Positions 54,622 through 64,000 of a stretch of 64,000 nt of DNA are shown here, one piece after another. The position numbers were made by a program, and so were the translations under genes. This DNA is from Sipunculus nudus (lineage: Eukaryota > Annelida > Sipuncula > Golfingiida > Sipunculidae). Each line of letters begins with the position of its first letter. Within the stretch, counting starts at the first letter, position 1. The stretch lies in assembly GCA_026874595.1 (NCBI GenBank), contig CM049306.1:25537519-25601518 (forward strand), read 5' to 3'. The notes under the pieces were generated by a model. That model searched no databases. It saw only the letters and a program-made list of their open reading frames with translations, and was not told where the DNA came from.

Positions 54622-54630
54622 TTTTAATTA

Positions 54631-55504
54631 ACCTTTCTGTGAGTGTGACCTGTAGTGGAGCAACAAATGGCTGTAGAGAACACTGCCTCGGCTTCAGTCT
54701 AAAGCTCAGAAATGTTACACAAGACCTCTTTGAAAATGCTTTTATTCACACTCAAAATGTTTTCAGTGAGAATAGTGCACATTTTCTTTGGTGTTAGGTG
54801 AAATGTTCTTTTTTTTTAAGTTCATTGTTTGTAAAAATGCTTGCGCATGGCTCTAATATCCTGCAGCTAAACTGAATTCGGCCACTTCTTACCACTGGTA
54901 TGTCATTGGTAATGGTATATTTTCTATCATGGTTGTAACATGCTACAATGATTCCATTCTTTACAAGTTTTCAGACTCTAACACGAAAGTGATTAGGGTG
55001 TTGAAAAAAATTTGCATTTGAAAATGTAGACTGAAAACAAAATTAAGCAGAGCTTTTAGCTCAGTACAGATGTACAACATTATGGGTAAGATATTTGAAT
55101 GTAAAAATATATTTAACTGATAAAATAAATTTGAATTTGTGAAAATAGATAAACTTTTTCAGTCTTACACCAACTTTAAATGGGGATTAAAATGTATGTG
55201 AATAATTATAAAAATATAATAAATGTACCGGTATGTATTTAAACGTTATATTTTCATTCCAGAATACAACTTCATCCAAACAATGTAGAGTTAATCAGTT
55301 AAATATTTTCATAAATAAGATACATTTTGTATAGATTATATACTTCTATTGTATCTCATAATAATATAATTGATTAACACTGACAAATTTTAAACGTACT
55401 GGTAGATGATATATTCACATATATTTTAAATATTTGATTTCACTCACTTTCTTATCATTGTGTGCCAGTTACAATAATGAGCATCAATCAATATCTCATT
55501 TCAG
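54631..55504 (+). other. Unannotated stretch
   Basis: AT-rich, nothing recognised before the candidate exon at 55505. Confidence 0.5.
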
Positions 55505-55556
55505 AATTAGTTATAAGCCTTCCAACTTTACTGAATCAGAGAAAAGAGTTTATAAG
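55505..55556 (+). CDS. Candidate alternative exon 23 of the TASOR-like gene
   Basis: Acceptor atctcatttcag and donor ATAAG|gtgagt. Joined to the internal donor of exon 22 (phase 1), the frame is open and reads E then LVISLPTLLNQRKEFI, exiting in phase 2, which fits the acceptor at 56609. A second frame (ISYKPSNFTESEKRVYK) is also open but would have to join exon 20 directly. Open length is short, so chance is a real alternative. Confidence 0.33.
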
Positions 55557-56608
55557 GTGAGTTATTCTGTCATGTATATATTTACAACTTGTATAAGCTC
55601 TGGATATGTCAGGGATGGATTTAAGAGTTCAGGTGGATTTTTTCAACCTAAACAGTGTATTGAAATAGTACAATACACCCTTCTTTCCGAAAAGTATTGC
55701 CAGAATTTACATCATTCATGCTTCTTTAACTACCCAAGATTACAGCTTAAATTTTCAAAATGTTTCTACACCACTTCCCTCCCATACACTCCCCCATGGT
55801 CACAGTCCACCATACCCCATCCATTGACCCAAACTCTGCTCTAATGTCCTCATGTCTGCCCCTACATGTGGGAACTAATAAAATGAGAAGGAAGCATTCA
55901 TTTTTAAATGTAGATATATTCAGTGCAGCACCTGCATTATCTCATTCAGGAGAGAGAAATAAATGATTCCCTATTTTGTCATGCAGTGAGGGCTGTCATG
56001 TTGGTAGTCCTTGCATGGAAACTATACCAGACATATACTGATTCCTTATTGTAAATGTGCATACATGTACTTGTAGCATCATTAGCATCTATGAATAATG
56101 ATAAGAATAAAGTCAGTGTACATATTTAGTGGTGCTGTTAGTGCATTGTGGTCAGCCTTGGAAGTTTGTTTGTTTACCCTGCATGTAAGTGTACCAGATG
56201 TCTATCTGACATACACTTGGGAATCACGTGAAATATCACTGCATTAGTGTATGTCAGACTGTGTGTCTAATAGAACAATGTTTGATACACATTACCTGTG
56301 CTATCAGATGATGTGTCCTGAGCAAGGCATATTAAACAAAGTGTGAGGATATACATGAAGATGATAAGAGAACTAATCATGTGGTGAGATAAGGATGTGT
56401 TATTGTGTATGTGTGAGCAATTTGTTGTTTCCTTGGATAAATGTAATCCAACCTGGAAAAGGGAGTTATCATGAATGTTACAGGTTGCAGGCTGCATTTC
56501 CATGTACCCACAAGTCCTCATGCATAAATACCCCCTACAGTGTGCAGTCCATCAAATCTTGTTTATATGTACATCAGACATTCTGACAGATACCCTTCAT
56601 TTGCCTAG
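55557..56608 (+). other. Stretch between the two candidate 3' exons
   Basis: Nothing recognised. Would be an intron of the longer transcript if it exists. Confidence 0.45.
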
Positions 56609-56717
56609 TTATATTACACGGAGACCAATCAAAAAGGAAGTTGCTACATCCACTGACCTGACCCCGGGGCTCTGCTGGGAAATGTGGTCAGTTTTACCAT
56701 CTGCAAAAAATGCCTGA
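56609..56717 (+). CDS. Candidate alternative terminal exon 24 of the TASOR-like gene
   Basis: Acceptor catttgcctag. Read in the phase left by 55505-55556 it gives S then YITRRPIKKEVATSTDLTPG, LCWEMWSVLPSAKNA and TGA at 56715-56717. A possible donor (TG|gtcagt at 56686) could carry it further, but I found no later exon. AATAAA hexamers follow at 56961 and 56974, a plausible 3' UTR of about 250 bases. Confidence 0.33.
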
Positions 56718-56960
56718 ATCGCTCAGATCTGTTTATATGGATTCACTTACAAAGTGCATTTGTATGTGCATGCGCCTGGAAACTTTATTTATAAAAATAG
56801 TGATGTGACTGTTAACACACTATGGTCTACTGATGCAGAAAGATGCACAGATTCAGGGAAGCACAGCTGTAGTGTAATACTTTATAGTTTTATGTATTTT
56901 ATACTTTTGTAAGTTTTATGTAAAATGTCTTTGAGCCATTTTTATATGTATTTGGCAATT

Positions 56961-56979
56961 AATAAATTCAAATAATAAA
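56961..56979 (+). promoter_or_regulatory. Possible polyadenylation signals
   Basis: Two AATAAA hexamers (56961-56966 and 56974-56979) sit about 245 bases after the stop of the candidate terminal exon, followed by an A run. They would suit the longer transcript. AATAAA is common by chance in such AT-rich DNA. Confidence 0.3.
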
Positions 56980-57554
56980 AAAAGCTATTATAATATTATT
57001 ATTATTATCTAGATTTTAGATGATGCGCCATGCAGCTGAGGTATAACTGGAGCATGCTTTTCTCTTGTAAACTCATAAGGAGTACTAGCAGGATGCATTA
57101 TATCAAAGGAACCAGACTTTTGATCAGATCTCCAGGTGAGACCATTAGTTACCCTGAGCCTGGTCATGAAACGCCTAATCTATTGCCTCATTGAATATTA
57201 ATTCAGTGTGTCATGGAGATACCCTCATCATGCAAACTTTTGATTAATGGAGGAGAGAGCCAGACTATTACTGCTTCATTAAACTGATGATAAAGCTTGA
57301 GACTTCATGTTCAAGGACCATACATGGAGAATTTACAGGGTCACAAGATGAACTCTGTGATTCCAGTGGCTCTGCTGCTTCACAGACTGCCCTTCAAAAT
57401 AAATAATGAAGTGGTATAACTTGTCAAGTTTCTCCAGAGAGGAGTAAAAGATTATTGATGCACATAGACGTGAAGCAGTAAAGACAGATTAAGAGTACTT
57501 TTTTACTAGGCTTAGTATTTGATTGATATTGATTGAATGAAACTCTTCATGGAG
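56980..57554. other. Unannotated stretch
   Basis: Contains an (ATT)n tract near 56990. Otherwise nothing recognised. Confidence 0.5.
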
Positions 57555-57777
57555 GAAAGGATGTTGACTTGTGACTAATGGCTGTTGATCTTCAGAGCTG
57601 AAAGCCCTTGGTTCAATCCCCAACAGAAGATCAAAGGCCAAATGGCAGTCTACAATATGACTAGACAACATAGAACCACAGAGATGTACTGTTTTCTTAG
57701 TGACAGGTTTTGTCTTATGATTATTTCAAACCATGTGCATATTAAAAAACCCTAAAATCCAGAAGGCTTAATAATAA
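57555..57777 (+). repeat. tRNA-derived SINE, copy 3
   Basis: A-box-like gttgacttgtgactaatggc, B-box-like ggttcaatccccaac, and the family tail aaatccagaaggcttaataa then taaatatt. Followed at once by a second SINE in the opposite orientation. Confidence 0.75.
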
Positions 57778-57783
57778 ATATTG

Positions 57784-57992
57784 TACAATCTTTATTTATT
57801 TTACATGGATTGTACAACTAGCTATAATAACTAATATGAGGCACCCTCTATGGCTTCGGATGGTGGTGTTCAGTAGTCTGTAGAGGTGGAGGAAACCATG
57901 CGTCGACCTTGGACGGCAACTACAGCCCACTCTCATGGCCGGGGATTGAACCTAGGTCGCCAGTTTTACCACTTGACTGTCTAGGCCCCTAA
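57784..57992 (-). repeat. tRNA-derived SINE, minus strand
   Basis: On the minus strand: A-box-like tagacagtcaagtggtaaaa, B-box-like ggttcaatccccggcc, then a body with tttcctccacc and a tail ending aataaagatt. The body matches the fragment at 1440-1610. Confidence 0.75.
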
Positions 57993-59344
57993 TGGTAAAA
58001 TATCATTCTTATCATATGGTTATCTTATTCCACATTCAGTGGACAGTGCCACCAAGTGCCACCTAACCTTAAAAAAAAGTATTATTGTATCAGGCTGTAA
58101 GTGTGCAGGCATTCGTCTACAAGATTAAACAGGCAAATGAACTTCCACTGTGTACTGATCAGTACTATTGATAATAATATAACATATTCTGTGAGGATCA
58201 GAACACAAAGAATACTGGTAAACTAAACAAACAATGACTCAATAAGCCAGTCTGGCTGAAATACTCGCATGTACCATGGGTTGTGCTCCTAGTAAAAATT
58301 GGAACCCTCAGAACTTAGATAAACAGGCAATGTATAAATCAGTTACCCAGCTAAAATATGTACCCTAGGTTGGAGCTTTGAAACAGTTGTTGGAGTGTGC
58401 AACTGATGAAAGTTTAAGCAACTGTCCTATTTGACAATACACATTAATTCTGACAGACTTGTGAAAAAAAATGTTATCTTGGTTGAAAAATCCCTGATGG
58501 TTTATCATTATAATGTTCTGTAACAGATCACCTGGATTGGGCATGTTTATTTATATCAAAACTTAGTTAGGGTTTTATGATGTGATGTAACAATGAGCTG
58601 GTTTAGGTTGAATCCTGCAAGAAGAGAAGAGATGTATTAGTTGCTCCAGCTGTATTAAATGTGCAGTATTGTTTAGATTAGAAAAACTTCCATGTGGTAG
58701 TAATCTATATAGGGTTTAATGCATTTTGAATTCTGAAATATTTCCCCATGAATGACTAGCCTAGATCTGCCAAATGATAATGTTGTTTAAATGAACAGTA
58801 TGTATTTTAAACCTGAAAATCATACATAATTTGATTTTAACAATATAACACTGTGGTCTACAAGGAATTGTTCAAACTTTCAGTCGTCAGTGGTACTCTG
58901 GGTGACATATTTGTGGTAGCAATATTTTCCTACCCTTTTATACTTTAATCAAATATCTATCCCCTCCTGTTTTGGTGATTTCTTTACTGTTCAAACTATA
59001 CTTTTTAGTAAGCTTATGCGATGGTGTTGCGTCGTCTGTATGTTAACCCATACTATCTCGAAAACAGCAGGAGCTAGCATCACCAAATTTTATGCAAAAA
59101 ATTAGTCATCTAAAAAACTCTATCAGATTTTGCTTATATTTTTTGCTAACTCCATTTTCTTGGATTTTATAGGGAAAAAGGTTCAAAACCTTTAAAAATC
59201 TTCTTCTCCAAAACTGTTCAGCCAAATTGTCTATTATTTCAAAGAAATGATTCCTGGAACAATCTCTCTCAAGTTTGTTTGAATGGTTCAAGTTTGGTGA
59301 TTTTTACAAAGTTAAAGGAAGTTGAACTTGGTCATCAGCCCAAA
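57993..59344. other. Unannotated stretch
   Basis: AT-rich with no recognised gene. 58980-59330 (agtaagcttatgcgatggtg, ctatctcgaaaacagcagga, caaacttgg-type text) looks like the 5' part of family 2 or a related repeat. Confidence 0.5.
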
Positions 59345-60735
59345 AAAAACTTTGCGGATACTATGTTTTTGACCAGGTTCTGCCGCTGCCATGTTCATTT
59401 CCGGAATATACCTCTGAGACCACAGGACCAAAACTTGACCCCATTATAGGGTCACGTGAACTGGTGCCTAACTATTTTGCGTTGACCTCTGACGTTTCCT
59501 CTTTGCAGTGTGTCCATCTGTGTGTCTGTTTTCATACATTAACCCACATATCTTCGGACTTGTTAGACAAACCGATTGAAATTTTGCACAAGTCTAGCTC
59601 TTGGATAGCTTTATATTATAAAAAAACTGGTGGCACTACCTGCAACCATTTTTGCACAGCGTCCATCTGTTTGTCTGCCTTGGGTTAAAATTACTCATAT
59701 CTTGGCAGTGGTTTGACTAATCCATCAGAAATTTTGCATGTGTATACATCTTTGATAGCTTTCTTGATTTTTTGACAGGTGGCCCTACCTACATTCACAT
59801 TCACGCTGCAGACATCCATGCTTATATCTCAGGACTGGTTTGACGTATCCTTCTGAAATTTTGCATTTGTCATACACAAAACTGGTGGCGCCACCTGAAA
59901 CCATTTTTGCACAGGGTTCATCTGTTTGTCTGCAGTGGGATAAAATCACTCATATCTTGGCAGTGGTTTGACTTATCTGCCTAAAATTTTGCATGTGTGT
60001 ACATCTCGGATAGCTCTCTCAATTTTCTGGCATGTGGTGCCACCTACATTTACATTCATGCTGCAGACTTCCATGCTTATATCTCATATTGGCCTGAAAT
60101 TCAGCATGTGTATAGATCTCTCATAGCTCTTCCTACGCAAAACTGGTGGCGCAACCTGCAACCAGTTTTGCACAGGGTTCATCTGTTTGTCTGCTGTGGG
60201 ATAAAATCATGCACATCTCTGCAGTGGTTTGACTTATCTGACTAAAATTTTGCATGTATATAAATCTTGCATAGCTTTCTTGATTTTGTGGCAGGTGGCA
60301 CCACCTACATTCATGTTTACACTGCAGCTATCTATGCTAATATCTCAGGAATGGCTTGATGGTCTTAAATATTGCATATTGTTGCATGAGTATAGATCTT
60401 CCATAGCTCTAAGCTTAAAAATTTTAGTTTCCCAACTTACAACCATTTTAGCATGGTGTCCATCTGTTCATCTGCTTAGGGCAAAAATCACTCATCTCAG
60501 CAGTGGTTTGGCATATCCACCTGAAATTTTGCATATGTATACATTTTGGATAATTTTCTCTTTCAAAAAACAGGTGGAGTCACCCACAATCATGTTATGT
60601 TGCAGACATCTATGCTAATATTCTGCACATCTCACTCTATTTCCCTTTACCACTCAACTTGTGCCTCATTTCACCCATCCCACTCTGATTTCAGCGGATA
60701 CACATAGTCACTTGTCGACTACCCTTATTCTAGTT
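59345..60735 (+). repeat. Dispersed repeat family 2, long copy
   Basis: Starts tgcggatactatgtttttga, ends ccactctgatttcagcggat then acacatagtcacttgtcgac. Internal units of about 280 bp, one more repeat than the 38134-39300 copy. Confidence 0.8.
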
Positions 60736-61282
60736 ATTATTTTATTTTGTTTTTGTTGAAAATGATTGAAACTTAGGCTGCAGTTTATTACAAATAATTG
60801 TTTGCCACAATTCGCTTTGAATTTTGCCCTCATATGTTTACCACCAAGATCTCAACCAATAAGCTGCTTAATCAGTTAAATTATAAAAGAACTTTTTTTA
60901 GAGATGGCATGCTCATTGTATACCTAATTTATATAAATTTGGGAAATACCGTCTAGAGATAATATCTAAATATATTACTTTGTTTATCCGATTGTAGTGC
61001 AAGTTCTGTTACATGGAAATAATGGTGTATATTCTTGTAATAAGCATAAAATATAAGCATATCTGCCAGTTAAATGTAGCTGTATTAGTTTACAGCTATG
61101 CACCTCAGTTGATCCTCCCTAATAAAACCAGTGAATTATAGTTAAAAATAGAAGTTCATTAATGGTCATTAAGTTTAATAAATTAATAAAGGGAGCTTGT
61201 TAAATACATGAATACAAAGTAGAACGTTTATCTTTGGATCTGTGCTATTTTAGTTAAGTCAGCTGACATTTTGATTAGATGA
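60736..61282. other. Unannotated stretch
   Basis: AT-rich, nothing recognised. Confidence 0.5.
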
Positions 61283-62603
61283 TTTTTAGTTCAGCTGACT
61301 ATAAGTCAACTGAGCTATGGTCTATTGTCCACCATTAGACCTGTGAATCGAAATTTGGCATACTGTTAGATATCCCAAAAATCTCCTACCAAACTGAAAA
61401 CAAGGTCACCATTTATCTGTTTTTCTTAATATTTACCATAAATATGTATTTCCTACACACAGGCCATAAATTGAATCTGTAACGTGTAATTTCTTGAAGT
61501 TATGGGCCTGAACATAATGCACTTTGTAAAAAATCATGAAATATATTTACTCACTTAACATGATAATTTTTGAAGCTTGAGACTTATTTCAAGTATATAA
61601 CTTTGTTTAATCAAGATTCAGTTGTATAACCAAAATAAGATCTGAATTTTGTAAAAATTCTAAGTTATTATCATAAAATTAAAATCAGTACCTTAAATGC
61701 TGCCCAACTTTGAACATAGCACTTTATTATCCTTTAAGTACTGTTGATATTTTCACAGCATGTAAAACATACACAAGTATTTAATCTGGTTAAAGCTGAA
61801 ATTTGACAATAAAAGCTAAAATATTAGGCAAGTTATTGAATTTCTTTTTAGGCTCTGTTGCATTTACTTGATTTGACTGCAAGCATGCCACTTTTGGCCA
61901 CTGAAGGTCAGCTATGCAAGTGTACCAGATTTGTAAAGGGTGACTGGGGGAGATCCCCTGCTGAGACAGGTGTACAGTTATTTTCATATCAACTCCCCCC
62001 TCCCCCATCCCCCCCCCCCCCCGCCTCCCCACCAAGTGTTCAGCAGTAATTGTTATTGTTTGCACTGCTTTTCCTTAATTGTTATGCTGTTTCCATTCAA
62101 ATATACAAATCTTTTCTTGAAATAGTAATTCAAGGAGTAATCCAGAAGATACCATGTTGTATTAATGTAGCATTATTTTTAAATCAATTTTCCTTCTAAT
62201 AATTTCAACAAAATAAAATAGCCTCTAATTAAAACAATCAGTATGCATTAATTTATAATATATGAGCCAAATTATGGATAAATAAAGGCACAATTTAAAA
62301 TTGTGAATTCTGAATCTGTTATTATTTCAAGATATTTGTTTTGCAAATTTAAAAGATATTTATTTTTGTGGTAAAAAATAAGTACAGTTGTATGCAAAAT
62401 GTGGTGTTAAATCTGACAAGATTGAGATATATGAAAATGCAGTTTAGAATTATGGATGAACTTTCACATTCAGAAATATGTTATATTGGAAATGTATAAA
62501 AATTTATAAACTTAAAAAAATGTAAATAATAAAAAATGAGGATCTAATGCAAACATTTGTTCATTATTTTCGCTTCAGCAGAATGGGAGATAAAGTGATC
62601 AGC
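61283..62603 (+). repeat. Dispersed repeat family 1, copy E (3' end missing)
   Basis: Head tttttagttcagctgactat, body like copy D including a poly-C run at about 61985-62022. Stops where the next copy begins, so the 3' end is missing. Confidence 0.78.
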
Positions 62604-63025
62604 TTTTTAGCTCAGCTGACTTTAAGTCATCTGAGATATAAGTATGGTGCTTTGTCCATCATCTGTCCAACCATCCATTAGCAGGGCACAAATCGTAACC
62701 GCAGACCCTAGAAGCCTGTAACTAAAAATTTTGGGTGGTCCATAAAAAATCTCCTTGGAACCTGAAATTAGGTCACTGCAACCTATATCCTCTGAGGTAT
62801 TGGGCTTGTGAGTAAACCCCCCCCCCCCCCCCCAGAATAATAAAAAATTTGATACAAAACCTCCAGTATCTTGATAATTAATGCATGGATTGTCATGAAT
62901 CTGGCCTTTAATATTGACCATGACTAGTTTTGTCAATTCCCAAAAAGTGGTGGTGCCACCTGTAAGATTTTCTTATTTAAGAATTTTTTTTTACTATAAA
63001 ATGACATTTATATCAGTTTCTCAGC
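62604..63025 (+). repeat. Dispersed repeat family 1 head, copy F
   Basis: tttttagctcagctgacttt then aagtcatctgagatataagt, followed by diverged sequence with a poly-C run at about 62817-62834. Only the head clearly matches the family. Confidence 0.6.
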
Positions 63026-63079
63026 TGTGATTCCATCTAGTGTCCAAAAACCTGTTGTGTTTATTGATCATAAGTGGAT

Positions 63080-64000
63080 TCCCTATGGTAATCACCCTGT
63101 CTGTCTGTCTGTTTGTCTGCCTATCTGTCTGTCTGCCCATCCACACAAACTTTGTTTCCAGATGATAACTCCAGGTTGGATTGACATAGGGATTTCAAAC
63201 ATGACTTACATATGGCCCACCACTAAAGAAAGAACCTATATGATTTTTAGGTCATGAGGTCAAAGGTCAAGGTCTCAAGACTCACTTATTCAAAAAGATT
63301 TTGGCTGCATTTTAAGCTAAGCTTTTCATCACAAACTTTCCATGTTGTAAATTAAGCTGTCTTGCCAGTAGTATGGGGAGAGCATAATTGAATTTGGGGT
63401 CACAAGGTTCAAGGTCACAGGGGCCATCTGTTCACAGATTAGTTTTCAGATGAAAACTCTAGTTTAGTTTGACATATTGGTTTCAAACATTACTTATGTA
63501 TGGCTAACAACTGAAGTAAGAACCCTGTCGATTTTGGGATCCAAAGGTCAAGGTCACAGGACCCATTTCCCTAAAAGGAATGTGTATGCATTTCAAGCCA
63601 AACTTTTCATCACAAACCTTCTTTCTTCAAGACATTACTCACCTGCCAATAGGGGATGATTCTTTTTTATTTTGGGGTCAAAGGTCAAGGTCACAGGGCC
63701 CATCCATTCATAAATTAGTTTTGTGGATGATAATACTGCTTTTGATAGACATATTGGCTTCAAACTTGATTTACTAATGACCCATTACTTAAGTAAGAAA
63801 TATTTTGATTTTCAGGGTCCAGAGGTCAAAGGTGAAGGACACAGGAGCCACATCTTTAAAATGATTGTGGATGTACTATAAAGCAAACTTTTCATCCCAA
63901 ACTTTCCATATTTCACACATGGCTTACTTGCCCAAAGTGGAAGAAATTGGTAGATTTTGAGGTTACCTGGTCAGAGGTCAAGGTCACTGGATCCACTTTT
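63080..64000 (+). repeat. Tandem array, about 145-bp units, with aggtcaaaggtca motifs
   Basis: Starts with a (gtct)n tract at 63100-63135. Each unit carries ggtcaaaggtcaaggtcaca-like text, near 63250, 63395, 63541, 63670, 63812 and 63965, plus caaacttttcatcacaaact every second unit. Continues off the right edge. Confidence 0.85.

Noticed and set aside
55505-55556. ISYKPSNFTESEKRVYK frame for the candidate exon
   Set aside because: It would have to skip exons 21 and 22, and in its phase the next exon stops after 15 codons. The other frame fits exon 22's donor and gives a longer, more gene-like continuation.

Overview
This is a window of an AT-rich, intron-rich animal genome. Introns are GT-AG, exons are short and widely spaced, and transposon debris of many kinds fills the rest. 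GTCC-rich dispersed elements, tRNA-derived SINEs with a 'gaggaaaccagg...ggagaaaacc'-type body and many small inverted-repeat elements suggest a lophotrochozoan, most likely a bivalve mollusc. That assignment is an inference from repeat style, not from a marker gene.

One protein-coding gene is supported. It lies on the + strand, spans at least 9399-50277, and I read it as a TASOR-like (FAM208 family) gene, a component of HUSH-type silencing. I could chain 22 exons; every junction is GT-AG, the reading phase is kept across all 21 introns, and the result is one open frame of 2028 residues that ends at a TAG at 50275-50277. The first exons encode the DUF3715 / pseudo-PARP domain and the next group encodes a SPOC-like domain. 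Then come three very large exons (1.9, 1.0 and 0.9 kb) encoding serine-, proline- and threonine-rich, probably disordered sequence with basic nuclear-localisation-like patches. The small last exons encode a basic, helix-like tail. The true N-terminus was not found with confidence. An alternative 3' end may continue through two further exons to a stop at 56717, with polyadenylation signals near 56961.

Layout. 1-1413: a 56-bp satellite that continues off the left edge. 1414-9090: SINE fragment, dispersed repeats and a hAT-like element with an 8-bp target duplication, which contains a nested TA-flanked MITE. 9093-9398: a degenerate tandem array made of copies of the first recognised exon's own 3' splice site. 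9399-22477: DUF3715, SPOC and the first long linker exon. 22478-50277: rest of the gene, with introns holding dispersed elements in the same orientation, foldback elements and a 43-bp array derived from a SINE head. 50278-57000: possible alternative 3' exons and a Mutator-like foldback element with a 9-bp target duplication. 57000-64000: repeats only, ending in a 145-bp array that continues off the right edge.

No rRNA, tRNA, CRISPR or bacterial gene is present, and no viral or toxin gene was recognised. Most other open frames are short and are shadows or repeat sequence.
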